Assembly (NCBI RefSeq): GCF_002843605.1
Contig: NZ_CP025263.1
Coordinates: forward strand, 5,361,501-5,425,500
Reading direction: 5' to 3'
DNA: 64,000 bases
Source of the DNA: Pseudomonas sp. S09G 359
GTDB lineage: Bacteria > Pseudomonadota > Gammaproteobacteria > Pseudomonadales > Pseudomonadaceae
Shown: positions 1 to 8,191 of the stretch, piece after piece
Layout: each line of letters opens with the position of its first letter
Numbering within the stretch: the stretch's first letter is position 1
Notes under the pieces: generated by a model
Database searches by the model: none
What the model was told of the DNA's origin: nothing
What the model saw: the letters and a program-made list of their open reading frames with translations, nothing else
Made by a program: the position numbers and the translations under genes

Positions 1-1
1 G

Positions 2-976
2 GAGTTCGCCCTCGACCACGAGGAAATCCGCCTGCGCGCCACCATCGGCATCACCCTGTTCCCGGAAGATGGCGACAGCACCGAGAAGCTGCTGCAAAAA
101 GCCGAACAGACCATGACCCTGGCCAAGAGCCGTTCGCGCAACCGCTATCAGTTTTATATCGCCAGCGTCGACAGCGAGATGCGTCGCCGCCGCGAGCTGG
201 AAAAAGACCTGCGCGAGGCCCTCAGCCGCAACCAGTTCCACTTGGTGTACCAGCCACAGATCAGCTACCGCGACCACCGCGTGGTCGGCGTGGAAGCGTT
301 GATCCGCTGGCAGCACCCGGAACACGGGCTGGTGCCGCCCGACCTGTTCATCCCGCTGGCGGAACAGAATGGCACCATTATTCCGATTGGCGAGTGGGTG
401 CTGGACCAGGCCTGCCGACAATTGCGCGAATGGCACGACCTGGGCTTCAGCGACCTGCGCATGGCGGTCAACCTGTCCACCGTGCAGTTGCACCACACCG
501 AGTTGCCGCGGGTGGTCAACAACCTGATGCAGATCTACCGCCTGCCGCCGCGCAGCCTGGAGCTGGAAGTGACCGAAACCGGCCTGATGGAAGACATCAG
601 CACGGCCGCCCAGCACCTGCTGAGCCTGCGCCGTTCCGGTGCATTGATCGCCATTGATGACTTTGGCACCGGCTACTCATCCTTGAGCTACCTGAAAAGC
701 CTGCCCCTGGACAAAATCAAGATCGACAAGAGCTTCGTCCAGGACCTGCTCGACGACGACGACGATGCAACCATCGTGCGCGCCATCATCCAATTGGGTA
801 AAAGCCTGGGCATGCAGGTGATTGCCGAAGGGGTGGAAACCCCTGAACAAGAGGCCTACATCATTTCCGAAGGCTGCCATGAAGGTCAGGGCTACCACTA
901 CAGCAAACCCTTGCCGGCGCGGGAGTTGGCGGTCTTTTTGAAGCAGGCCGAGCGCAATAACGCGGCGATTCTGTGA
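2..976 (+). CDS. GGDEF/EAL cyclic-di-GMP signalling protein (3' part only)
   Basis: The gene enters from the left edge, so the start, any sensory domain and the GGDEF signature itself lie outside. The first ~45 visible residues are the typical end of a diguanylate-cyclase domain (ATIGITLFPEDG followed by the helix ending in SRSRNRYQFY). After a short linker comes a complete EAL domain, which in this family hydrolyses c-di-GMP to pGpG. The metal and catalytic signature is intact: VEALIRW, AVNLS, ELEVTE, the IDDFGTGYSSL loop, KIDKSFV, AEGVET and EGQGY. Phosphodiesterase activity is therefore plausible; whether the GGDEF half is active cannot be judged from what is visible. It stops with TGA and is followed by a REP element. 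Confidence 0.93.
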   Translation, partial: EFALDHEEIRLRATIGITLFPEDGDSTEKLLQKAEQTMTLAKSRSRNRYQFYIASVDSEMRRRRELEKDLREALSRNQFHLVYQPQISYRDHRVVGVEALIRWQHPEHGLVPPDLFIPLAEQNGTIIPIGEWVLDQACRQLREWHDLGFSDLRMAVNLSTVQLHHTELPRVVNNLMQIYRLPPRSLELEVTETGLMEDISTAAQHLLSLRRSGALIAIDDFGTGYSSLSYLKSLPLDKIKIDKSFVQDLLDDDDDATIVRAIIQLGKSLGMQVIAEGVETPEQEAYIISEGCHEGQGYHYSKPLPARELAVFLKQAERNNAAIL

Positions 977-1015
977 CGTGGTGAACCCAAGGTTCTTATG
1001 CCAGACGGGCTCAAA

Positions 1016-1124
1016 GTGGCGAGCGGGCTTGCCCGCGTCGGGCTGCGAAGCGGCCCCTGTCCAGGCCCCGAGGAATAGTTTTAAGGCTGCTTCGCAGCCT
1101 AACGCGGGCAAGCCCGCTCGCCAC
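1016..1124. repeat. REP/REPIN element (GTGGCGAGCGGGC type)
   Basis: Two inverted arms: GTGGCGAGCGGGCTTGCCCG at the left and its complement ending in CCCGCTCGCCAC at the right, with the GCTGCGAAG / CTTCGCAGC segments extending the pairing inward. This is the GTGGCGAG variant, different from most other copies in the window; a degenerate relative lies at 56670-56725. Two more partial arms trail it up to about 1162. Confidence 0.85.
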
Positions 1125-1202
1125 AGTAAGCTCGCTAGCCACAGCACGCTCGCTCGCCACAGAACAATACTAAATATTTCCCGCGTATAACCCTTTACAC
1201 AA

Positions 1203-1221
1203 AATGCAAATCTTTCGCATT
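1203..1221. promoter_or_regulatory. Fur-box-like operator
   Basis: AATGCAAATCTTTCGCATT is a dyad with AATGC/GCATT ends and the AATG-nn-AAT...CATT pattern of pseudomonad Fur boxes; I count 14 of 19 matches to AATGAGAATGATTCTCATT. It lies about 60 bp before the start codon of an imelysin-family gene, a family often iron-regulated. Iron-dependent repression of that gene is inferred. Confidence 0.6.
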
Positions 1222-1281
1222 ATGTCGCAGTTTTTGCGCTCCCCCGCGCGCCCTATCAACAACCGAAGCAGGATGTTCGCC

Positions 1282-2625
1282 ATGATTCGTATGCCCCTGG
1301 CCACCGCCAGTCTGCTGGCCATTGCTATTTCTCTCGCCGGTTGCGGCGAAGGTAAAGACAAGGCCGCAGCGCCCCAGGCGCCGACCCCGGCCGCCAGCAC
1401 TACCGCACCAGCGGCTGCCGCCCCTGCCGGCCAGGTCGACGAAGCGGCCGCCAAGGCCGTGGTCGCGCATTACGCAGACATGGTGTTCGCGGTGTACAGC
1501 GATGCCGAGACCACTGCAAAAACCCTGCAAACCGCCATCGACGCCTTCCTCGCCAAGCCGAACGACGACACCCTGAAAGCCGCCCGCACCGCCTGGATCG
1601 CCGCACGTGTGCCGTATCTGCAGAGTGAAGTGTTCCGCTTCGGCAACACCATCATCGACGACTGGGAAGGCCAGGTGAACGCATGGCCACTGGACGAAGG
1701 CCTGATCGACTACGTCGACAAGTCCTACGAACACGCCCTGGGTAACCCCGGCGCCACCGCCAACATCATCGCCAACACCGAAGTGCAGGTCGGCGAAGAC
1801 AAGGTCGACGTAAAAGACATCACCCCGGAAAAACTCGCCAGCCTCAATGAGCTGGGCGGTTCCGAGGCCAACGTCGCCACCGGCTACCACGCCATCGAAT
1901 TCCTGCTCTGGGGCCAGGACCTCAACGGCACCGGCCCAGGCGCCGGCAACCGCCCTGCGTCGGACTACCTGACCGGCGACGGCGCCACTGGCGGCCACAA
2001 CGAGCGTCGCCGCGCCTACCTGAGCGCCGTGACCCAGCTGCTGGTCAGCGACCTGCAGGAAATGGTCGGCAACTGGAAACCTAACGTCGAAGACAACTAC
2101 CGCGCCACCCTCGAGGCAGAACCTGCCACCGACGGCCTGCGCAAAATGTTGTTCGGCATGGGCAGCCTGTCCTTGGGCGAGCTGGCCGGTGAGCGTATGA
2201 AGGTGTCCCTGGAGGCCAACTCGCCGGAAGACGAGCAGGACTGCTTCAGCGATAACACCCACAACTCGCACTTCTACGACGCCAAGGGCATCCGCAACGT
2301 CTACCTGGGCGAGTACACCCGTGTCGACGGCAGCAAAATGACCGGCGCCAGCCTGTCGTCCCTGGTGGCCAAGGCCGACCCGGCCGCTGACACCGCGTTG
2401 AAAGCCGACCTGGCTGCGACCGAAGCGAAGATCCAGGTCATGGTTGACCACGCCAACAAGGGTGAGCACTACGACCAACTGATCGCCGCGGGTAACGATG
2501 CGGGCAACCAGATCGTGCGTGACGCCATCGCCTCGCTGGTCAAGCAGACCGGTTCGATCGAAGCCGCTGCCGGCAAGCTGGGTATCAGCGACCTGAACCC
2601 GGATAACGCCGATCACGAGTTCTGA
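1282..2625 (+). CDS. Imelysin-family (M75-like) iron-regulated lipoprotein
   Basis: A 447-residue exported lipoprotein. The N-terminus is a lipoprotein signal peptide with the lipobox LAGC (ASLLAIAISLAGC), then an Ala/Pro-rich linker, then the imelysin domain with the GxHxxE signature in GYHAIEFLLWG around residue 203. Imelysin proteins (IrpA, ICMP, EfeO-like) are periplasmic or surface factors linked to iron uptake; a peptidase activity is historical and doubtful. The ATG at 1282 is chosen because GCAGGA precedes it at proper spacing and because an in-frame upstream ATG at 1204 lies inside the Fur box. No di-haem peroxidase or DUF1513 partner follows, unlike many imelysin loci; a strong terminator closes the unit. 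Confidence 0.88.
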   Translation: MIRMPLATASLLAIAISLAGCGEGKDKAAAPQAPTPAASTTAPAAAAPAGQVDEAAAKAVVAHYADMVFAVYSDAETTAKTLQTAIDAFLAKPNDDTLKAARTAWIAARVPYLQSEVFRFGNTIIDDWEGQVNAWPLDEGLIDYVDKSYEHALGNPGATANIIANTEVQVGEDKVDVKDITPEKLASLNELGGSEANVATGYHAIEFLLWGQDLNGTGPGAGNRPASDYLTGDGATGGHNERRRAYLSAVTQLLVSDLQEMVGNWKPNVEDNYRATLEAEPATDGLRKMLFGMGSLSLGELAGERMKVSLEANSPEDEQDCFSDNTHNSHFYDAKGIRNVYLGEYTRVDGSKMTGASLSSLVAKADPAADTALKADLAATEAKIQVMVDHANKGEHYDQLIAAGNDAGNQIVRDAIASLVKQTGSIEAAAGKLGISDLNPDNADHEF

Positions 2626-2639
2626 TCCGTGCCGAGTTG

Positions 2640-2668
2640 AAAAAGGCGACCTTCGGGTCGCTTTTTTT
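2640..2668 (+). terminator. Rho-independent terminator after the imelysin gene
   Basis: GCGACC-TTCG-GGTCGC, a perfect 6-bp stem on a TTCG tetraloop, followed by seven T residues and lying 15 bp after the stop codon. Confidence 0.93.
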
Positions 2669-2697
2669 ATGCGCTATCCCACCACAACTAAACCCAT

Positions 2698-2784
2698 GTG
2701 GGAGGGGGCTTGCCCCCGATAGCGGTGTGCCAGTCAAGGACGTATCTGCTGACCCACCGCGATCGGGGGCAAGCCCCCTCCCAC
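2698..2784. repeat. REPIN (GTGGGAGGGGGC type)
   Basis: Inverted arms GTGGGAGGGGGCTTGCCCCC and its complement flank a short spacer (GATAGCGG...CCGCGATC continues the pairing). Same subtype as the copy at 39564-39650. Confidence 0.92.
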
Positions 2785-2873
2785 ATTTGAGCCATGGCGT
2801 TCCCAAGTCTCCCGGTTTACATGCCTTGCACCCCAGGTAGAATGGCGCCTCTGCCCTATTTCGAGCGAACTTC

Positions 2874-4328
2874 ATGGCGTTGCCGACCCTACGCATCATC
2901 GGTTTCATTATCGGCATCTTCCTGATCACGCTCGCGATCGCCATGGTCGTGCCCATGGCCACCCTGGTGATCTTCGAACGCACCAGCGACCTGCCGTCGT
3001 TCCTGTGGGCCAGCCTGATCACCTTTATCGCCGGGTTGGCGCTGGTAATTCCCGGCCGTCCCGAGCATGTGCACCTGCGCCCGCGCGACATGTACCTGCT
3101 CACCGTGACCAGCTGGGTGGTGGTGTGTGTGTTCGCCGCGCTGCCATTTCTGCTGACCCAGCACATCAGCTACACCGACTCGTTTTTTGAAAGCATGTCC
3201 GGCATCACCGCCACCGGTTCCACGGTGTTGAGCGGCCTGGACACCATGTCGCCGGGCATTCTGATGTGGCGCTCGCTGCTGCACTGGCTCGGTGGCATCG
3301 GCTTTATCGGCATGGCGGTGGCGATCCTGCCGCTGCTGCGCATTGGTGGCATGCGCCTGTTCCAGACCGAGTCCTCGGACCGCTCGGAAAAGGTCATGCC
3401 GCGCTCGCACATGGTGGCGCGGCTGATCGTGGCCGCCTACGTGGGCATCACCATCCTTGGCAGCCTGGCGTTCTGGTGGGCCGGCATGGGCCTGTTCGAT
3501 GCGATCAACCATGCGATGTCGGCGATTTCCACCGGTGGGTTCTCCACCTCCGATGAATCCCTGGCCCACTGGAAACAACCGGCGGTGCACTGGGTGGCGG
3601 TGGTGGTGATGATCCTCGGCAGCCTGCCGTTCACCCTGTATGTGGCCACGTTGCGCGGCAACCGCAGGGCCTTGCTCAAGGACCAGCAGGTACAGGGCCT
3701 GCTCGGTTTGCTGGTGGTGACTTGGCTGGTGCTCGGCACCTGGTACTGGTGGACCACCAACCTGCATTGGCTGGACGCTTTGCGCCATGTGGCGTTGAAC
3801 GTGACGTCGGTGGTGACCACTACCGGTTTTGCACTGGGGGACTACAGCCTGTGGGGCAACTTCTCACTGATGCTGTTCTTCTACCTGGGTTTTATCGGCG
3901 GCTGCTCGGGGTCGACGGCGGGCGGGATCAAGATCTTCCGCTTCCAGGTCGCCTATATCCTGCTCAAGGCCAACTTGAACCAGTTGATTCACCCACGCGC
4001 GGTGATCAAGCAGAAGTACAACGGCCACCGCCTCGACGAAGAAATCGTGCGGTCGATCCTGACCTTCTCGTTTTTCTTTGCGATCACCATCTGCGCCATC
4101 GCCCTGGCGTTGTCGCTGCTGGGCCTGGACTGGATGACCGCGCTGACCGGCGCCGCCAGTACCGTGTCCGGCGTCGGCCCGGGCCTGGGGGAAACCATCG
4201 GCCCGGCCGGCAATTTCTCCACGTTGCCAGACGCCGCCAAGTGGATCCTGTCCCTGGGCATGCTGCTGGGCCGGCTGGAGATCATTACAGTCTTTGTTCT
4301 GTGTATCCCGGCGTTTTGGCGTCACTGA
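2874..4328 (+). CDS. trkH: Trk potassium uptake protein, TrkH family
   Basis: A 484-residue inner-membrane protein with about ten hydrophobic spans. TrkH is the K+-conducting subunit that works with the cytosolic NAD-binding TrkA. The four pore-loop filter segments typical of the superfamily are recognisable: GITATGSTVLSG, AISTGGFS, VTTTGFALG and VSGVGPGLGE, each around the conserved glycine. Length matches the family (~483). The start is the first ATG and gives the usual MALPTLRIIGF beginning. trkA is not in the window. The last 44 bp overlap the convergent AraC-type gene. Confidence 0.96.
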   Translation: MALPTLRIIGFIIGIFLITLAIAMVVPMATLVIFERTSDLPSFLWASLITFIAGLALVIPGRPEHVHLRPRDMYLLTVTSWVVVCVFAALPFLLTQHISYTDSFFESMSGITATGSTVLSGLDTMSPGILMWRSLLHWLGGIGFIGMAVAILPLLRIGGMRLFQTESSDRSEKVMPRSHMVARLIVAAYVGITILGSLAFWWAGMGLFDAINHAMSAISTGGFSTSDESLAHWKQPAVHWVAVVVMILGSLPFTLYVATLRGNRRALLKDQQVQGLLGLLVVTWLVLGTWYWWTTNLHWLDALRHVALNVTSVVTTTGFALGDYSLWGNFSLMLFFYLGFIGGCSGSTAGGIKIFRFQVAYILLKANLNQLIHPRAVIKQKYNGHRLDEEIVRSILTFSFFFAITICAIALALSLLGLDWMTALTGAASTVSGVGPGLGETIGPAGNFSTLPDAAKWILSLGMLLGRLEIITVFVLCIPAFWRH

Positions 4329-5343
4329 CCGTCGACGCTTCCAGCAACCGCGCTCGGTACTCGCCGGGCGTGGCATCGAACCAGCGGCGAAACGCACGGA
4401 AGAAATTGCTCGGGTCGGCAAAGCCCAACAGGTAGGCAATTTCCAGCAGGGTCATGCTCGGCTGGGCCAGGTACTGTTCGGCCAATTCGCGGCGGGTGTC
4501 GTCGAGCAGGGTCTGGAAACTGGTGCCCTCCTCCTGCAAACGCCGCTGCAAGGTGCGCTGCGAAAGGTGCAGGGTCTGGGCCACCACCTCGCGCTTGGGT
4601 TCGCCCTGGGGCAGCAAGCGGCACAACACCTGGCGTGCCTTGTGGGTCACGCGGCTTTCAGAAAACCGCGCCAGGTATTCGCCGGCAAACCGATCATGCA
4701 GCAGCGCCATGGCTTCGTTGGCGGTGGGCAACGGCGCGTCCATATCGGCCCGCTCGAAGATCAGCGCGTCATACGGCGCATTGAATTCCAGGGGCGCATG
4801 GAAGGCTTGTTTGTAGGGCGCCAGATCCAACGGCTGCTCACCCTGCAACAACACTTTGCGCGGTTGCAGGGTGCGCCCGGTCAGCCAGCCACACAGCGCC
4901 AGTGCACTGGCCAGCGAGGCTTCGGCGCTTTGCCGGGTCGGTGGGAGGTGATCGCCATGCACCGTCAGAATCAGCGCATAGCCTTCGGGTAACAGTCGGA
5001 AACTCAAGTCGGCGCTTTCGGCAATGATGCGCTGGTAGCGCACCAGGCGCATAAAACCTTCGGCCAGGGTGTTGCTGGACATCAGCGCGTAACCGGCCAC
5101 ATGAAACGACGCCGGGCGCACCACCTTGCCCATGTTCAGGCCAATCGCCGGGTTGCCCGACAGCTCCACCGCACGCTGCCACAGCCGAGTCATGGAGTCC
5201 TGCGGGAAGCGTGCATCGGGGTCATTCAGCGCGGCGTAGTCCAGGCCCAGTTGCTTGAACAAGGCGCGGCAATCCAGGCCGTCCATCTCCAATGCCTTGA
5301 CGATGCCCATTGCCCAGCTTGCAGAAGTTGTTCGTTCGCTCAT
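4285..5343 (-). CDS. AraC-family transcriptional regulator (OruR-like)
   Basis: A 352-residue regulator. Residues ~1-200 resemble the arabinose-binding-type N-terminal domain of the OruR/ArgR-like AraC subgroup. The C-terminal ~100 residues form the double helix-turn-helix (LHLSQRTLQRRLQEEGTSF and MTLLEIAYLLGFADPSNFFR), the second matching the A-x-x-x-GF-x-x-x-S-x-FxRAFRRW signature. The ligand and targets cannot be deduced. It converges on trkH with a 44-bp overlap and diverges from the Mpo1-like gene, so its own promoter should lie in 5344-5503. The first ATG is used. Confidence 0.9.
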   Translation of the reverse strand: MSERTTSASWAMGIVKALEMDGLDCRALFKQLGLDYAALNDPDARFPQDSMTRLWQRAVELSGNPAIGLNMGKVVRPASFHVAGYALMSSNTLAEGFMRLVRYQRIIAESADLSFRLLPEGYALILTVHGDHLPPTRQSAEASLASALALCGWLTGRTLQPRKVLLQGEQPLDLAPYKQAFHAPLEFNAPYDALIFERADMDAPLPTANEAMALLHDRFAGEYLARFSESRVTHKARQVLCRLLPQGEPKREVVAQTLHLSQRTLQRRLQEEGTSFQTLLDDTRRELAEQYLAQPSMTLLEIAYLLGFADPSNFFRAFRRWFDATPGEYRARLLEASTVSDAKTPGYTEQRL

Positions 5344-5503
5344 GGCGTCTTCTTAATAAAGCAGGCTCAAACGGCAGCCAGGAAGCCAAGGATACTAAAG
5401 TGGCATCTATTGTCACTGGCTGTTACCACTGATCACTCTAGACTCAAATAAGCTCCCCGCCGAACATCTGTTGGGCGGTACAACAATCAAAGGGCCGGTC
5501 GCC

Positions 5504-5815
5504 GTGGAAAATATCAAGCGATTCAATAGCTTCGCCGAGTTCTACCCGTACTACCTGGCGGAACATGCCAACAGCACCTGCCGGCGCCTGCACTTTATCG
5601 GCACCACGCTGGTGATCGGCATTCTGGCGTACGCCATCGGCAGAGGGTCCTTGGGCTTGTTGCTGGCCGTGCCAGTTGCCGGCTACAGCTTTGCCTGGAT
5701 CGGGCACTTCTTCTTCGAAAAGAACCGCCCGGCAACCTTTCAGCACCCGTTCTACAGCTTGTTGGGTGATTTTGTGATGTACCGCGACATGGTCTTGGGC
5801 AAGGTGCCGTTCTAG
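5504..5815 (+). CDS. Mpo1-like / DUF962 membrane protein
   Basis: A 103-residue membrane protein with the DUF962 signature: SFAEFYPYYLAEHANSTCRRLHFIGT near the N-terminus, two hydrophobic spans, then FAWIGHFFFEKNRPATFQHP and a conserved end (FVMYRDMVLG). The His-rich motifs (EH, RRLHFIG, GHFFFEKN) are those of the family whose yeast member Mpo1 is an Fe(II)-dependent 2-hydroxy fatty acid alpha-dioxygenase; the bacterial role is unknown. GTG at 5504 is preferred over an in-frame TTG at 5471, because AAAGGG sits at the right distance and the protein then starts MENIKRF. It stands alone. Confidence 0.87.
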   Translation: MENIKRFNSFAEFYPYYLAEHANSTCRRLHFIGTTLVIGILAYAIGRGSLGLLLAVPVAGYSFAWIGHFFFEKNRPATFQHPFYSLLGDFVMYRDMVLGKVPF

Positions 5816-5973
5816 CGGTGTGACCTCTTGTCACTTGTGTAAAGCATGAAAATTCGGACATCCGTCGACATAAAACTCTTTTTGTCATTTTCAGTGCTGT
5901 ATCCTGCCAAGGCTTTTTGAGAGCGCGGAATCACCTGCGATTGAAAAAACAGACCTTGCGAGGAGCGACGACG

Positions 5974-6102
5974 ATGCACGAGATACCTAATCTCCCCTTC
6001 CCAAGCCTGCACCCTACAGAGCAGCCAACACCGCAGCAGGCCAGCGACAAACAGCCTGAGGCCAAAGAAGCAAAACCAGTCGACAGCAAAAGCCAGGACT
6101 GA
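5974..6102 (+). CDS. Very small hypothetical protein (42 aa)
   Basis: ATG at 5974 follows a good ribosome binding site (GAGGAGCG) and opens a 42-codon frame, MHEIPNLPFPSLHPTEQ and a hydrophilic Gln/Lys/Glu-rich remainder ending in SKSQD. There is no membrane segment and no recognised domain; the composition suggests a disordered peptide. An A+T-rich stretch (about 5840-5940) lies upstream and could hold the promoter. A strong 13-bp hairpin follows the stop. Confidence 0.5.
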   Translation: MHEIPNLPFPSLHPTEQPTPQQASDKQPEAKEAKPVDSKSQD

Positions 6103-6116
6103 CGCCGTACCAGACC

Positions 6117-6151
6117 GTGTGGAAAGCGCAGCTTTAGAGCGCTTTCCACAC
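6117..6151. other. Perfect 13-bp inverted repeat between two small genes
   Basis: GTGTGGAAAGCGC and its exact complement GCGCTTTCCACAC are separated by a 9-base loop. No T-run follows on either strand, so it is not a classic terminator. It could be a transcript-end stabiliser, an attenuator or an operator. Confidence 0.6.
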
Positions 6152-6177
6152 TGCCTGAATCACCCGAGGTACCTGCC

Positions 6178-6360
6178 ATGACCGACACCCTCCCCGACAA
6201 CCCGGACACTGCCGTACTCGATGCTGCCTTGCAGATGGTCGAGGTCTGGAACCGCCTCAGCGCAGACAAGCAAGCCCTGCTGCTCAAGCGCTTCGGCACC
6301 CAGGAAAACGCGCTGGCCGCCCTGGTCACTACGCAATTGCTCGCCCCTCCCCAAGCCTGA
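6178..6360 (+). CDS. Small hypothetical protein (60 aa)
   Basis: A 60-residue acidic-to-neutral protein, MTDTLPDNPDTAVLDAALQMVEVWNRLS, then KQALLLKRFGTQENALAALVTTQLL. It looks fully helical (two amphipathic helices) with no signal peptide and no known domain. A GAGGTACC sequence precedes the ATG. It lies 76 bp after the 42-codon gene, so the two may share a transcript broken by the hairpin. Function unknown. Confidence 0.6.
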   Translation: MTDTLPDNPDTAVLDAALQMVEVWNRLSADKQALLLKRFGTQENALAALVTTQLLAPPQA

Positions 6361-6479
6361 GGTCTTTTTGACCCTAGGGTTTTCTGAGCAGGTTTTTTGC
6401 GTTTTAGCACCCTGCGCCGGGCAAAGCACCGGTATCATTAGCAGCCTATCTTTACCTGCTGCGACAGTGGACCTCTCCC

Positions 6480-7676
6480 ATGCCAGATACCCAGCGCCCC
6501 ATGGCGGTCACGCTGCAAGTTGTTTCCATCGTGTTGTTTACCTTTATCGGCTACCTGAATATCGGCATTCCGCTGGCCGTGTTGCCGGGCTATGTCCACA
6601 GTGAGCTGGGCTACGGCGCGGTAATCGCCGGGCTGGTGATCAGCGTGCAGTATCTGGCCACCCTGCTGAGCCGCCCGTATGCCGGCAAAATCATCGATAA
6701 CCTGGGCAGCAAGCGCGCCGTGCTGATCGGCCTGGTCGGCTGCGGCCTCAGCGGCGTGTTCATGCTGCTCGCGGCGTGGTTTTCCAGCCTGCCAGCCGTG
6801 AGCCTGGGCAGCCTGCTGATCGGCCGACTGGTGCTGGGCAGCGCGGAAAGCCTGGTCGGTTCGGGCGCCATCGGTTGGGGTATCGGCCGGGTAGGCGCGG
6901 CGAACACGGCCAAGGTCATCTCCTGGAACGGCATTGCCAGCTATGGCGCGCTGGCGGTCGGTGCACCGTTGGGCGTCGTACTGGTGAAGCATTTCGGGCT
7001 GTGGAGCATGGGCGTCAGCATTATCCTGCTGGCCGTCGTGGGTGTGCTGCTGGCCTGGAACAAGGTCGCCGCGCCGATTGTGGCCGGTGTACGCCTGCCA
7101 TTCATGAATGTGCTGGGCCGGGTATTGCCCCACGGTTGCGCGCTGGCCCTGGGCTCGATTGGCTTTGGCACCATCGCCACCTTCATCACCCTGTATTACA
7201 CCACCCAACACTGGGACAACGCGGTGTGGGCCCTGAGCCTGTTTGGCGCCAGCTTTATCGGCGCGCGCCTGTTGTTCGGCAACTTGATCAACCGCATCGG
7301 CGGCTTTCGCGTGGCGATTGCCTGCCTGTCGGTGGAGATCCTCGGCCTGTTGCTGCTGTGGCTGGCACCGGACGCCAACCTGGCGCTGGCCGGCGCGGCG
7401 TTGAGCGGGTTTGGTTTTTCCTTGGTGTTTCCGGCATTGGGAGTCGAGGCGGTCAACCTGGTGCCGGCCTCCAGCCGTGGTTCTGCAGTGGGCGCCTACT
7501 CCCTGTTTATCGACCTGTCGCTGGGCATCACCGGGCCGTTGGCCGGGGCGGTCGCGGCAGGTTTTGGCTTTGCCTCGATCTTCCTGTTCGCCGCCCTCGC
7601 CGCCCTCGGTGGTTTATTGCTGAGTGTTTACCTGTACCGGCAAGCGCCCAAGGCCCGCGAAGCACGCGACGCCTAG
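6480..7676 (+). CDS. MFS transporter, YfcJ/YhhS-like
   Basis: A 398-residue major-facilitator protein with 12 predicted spans. It fits the YhhS/YfcJ (UPF0226) group: an N-terminal [19 protein letters not shown], the loop-2/3 motif [21 protein letters not shown] (the G-x-x-x-D-x-x-G-x-R/K signature of MFS), and [21 protein letters not shown] in the C-half. These act as proton-driven exporters of small molecules, often sugars or drugs; the substrate here is not predictable. The last 4 bp overlap the convergent arfB stop. Confidence 0.9.
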   Translation: MPDTQRPMAVTLQVVSIVLFTFIGYLNIGIPLAVLPGYVHSELGYGAVIAGLVISVQYLATLLSRPYAGKIIDNLGSKRAVLIGLVGCGLSGVFMLLAAWFSSLPAVSLGSLLIGRLVLGSAESLVGSGAIGWGIGRVGAANTAKVISWNGIASYGALAVGAPLGVVLVKHFGLWSMGVSIILLAVVGVLLAWNKVAAPIVAGVRLPFMNVLGRVLPHGCALALGSIGFGTIATFITLYYTTQHWDNAVWALSLFGASFIGARLLFGNLINRIGGFRVAIACLSVEILGLLLLWLAPDANLALAGAALSGFGFSLVFPALGVEAVNLVPASSRGSAVGAYSLFIDLSLGITGPLAGAVAAGFGFASIFLFAALAALGGLLLSVYLYRQAPKAREARDA

Positions 7677-8089
7677 AAGTCGACCTTGCCGCGCCCGGCC
7701 TTGATGCTGCCGCGCTTGGTCTTGGATTCCAGGCGGCGCTTTTTCGAGCCCAGGGTGGGTTTGGTCGGGCGGCGCTTCTTTTCGACCTTGGTGGCGCTGA
7801 GAATCAACTCCACCAGGCGCTCCAGCGCATCGGCGCGGTTCTGCTCCTGGGTCCGGTATTGCTGGGCCTTGAGAATCAACACGCCTTCGCTGGTGATGCG
7901 GCTGTCGCGCAGGGCCAGCAGCCGCTCCTTGTAGAACTCCGGCAGCGACGACGCCGGAATATCAAACCGCAGGTGCACCGCGCTCGACACCTTGTTGACG
8001 TTCTGCCCACCGGCGCCCTGGGCGCGAATGGCGGTCAGCTCGATCTCGGCATCGGGCAAGTGCACGTTGTTGGAAATAACCAGCATCAA
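7673..8089 (-). CDS. arfB: Alternative ribosome-rescue factor B (peptidyl-tRNA hydrolase)
   Basis: A 138-residue protein matching ArfB (YaeJ). Residues ~1-105 form a class-I release-factor catalytic domain with the GGQ motif in [13 protein letters not shown] near residue 28, followed by the VHLRFDI strand. The tail is short and very basic ([16 protein letters not shown]...[11 protein letters not shown]), as needed to enter the empty mRNA channel of stalled ribosomes. It frees ribosomes stuck without a stop codon, as a backup to tmRNA. The ATG at 8089 or the next codon (8086) may start it; the family begins [11 protein letters not shown]. Confidence 0.95.
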   Translation of the reverse strand: MMLVISNNVHLPDAEIELTAIRAQGAGGQNVNKVSSAVHLRFDIPASSLPEFYKERLLALRDSRITSEGVLILKAQQYRTQEQNRADALERLVELILSATKVEKKRRPTKPTLGSKKRRLESKTKRGSIKAGRGKVDF

Positions 8090-8191
8090 TCAAAAACCTT
8101 AGGCAACGGACATAACGAGGCACGAGTCTAACCCGTCGGCGCCCACAAGAAACCCGGCAGGGCGCCGGGTTTCCTGTTTATGCCAGCCCGG

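Larger units (their letters stand above)
977..1281. other. Intergenic region: REP element plus Fur-type operator
   Basis: This ~300-bp gap separates the c-di-GMP gene from the imelysin-type lipoprotein. Its left half is a REP pair (1016-1124) followed by degenerate copies of the same arm (CTCGCTAGCCACAG and CTCGCTCGCCACAG, about 1130-1162). The right half carries a Fur-box-like dyad at 1203-1221. Nothing coding is supported here: the small frames in the region are repeats read in frame. Confidence 0.7.

Noticed and set aside
1195..2616. 473-codon minus-strand frame opposite the imelysin gene
   Set aside because: Mirror frame; the opposite strand has signal peptide, lipobox and family motifs.
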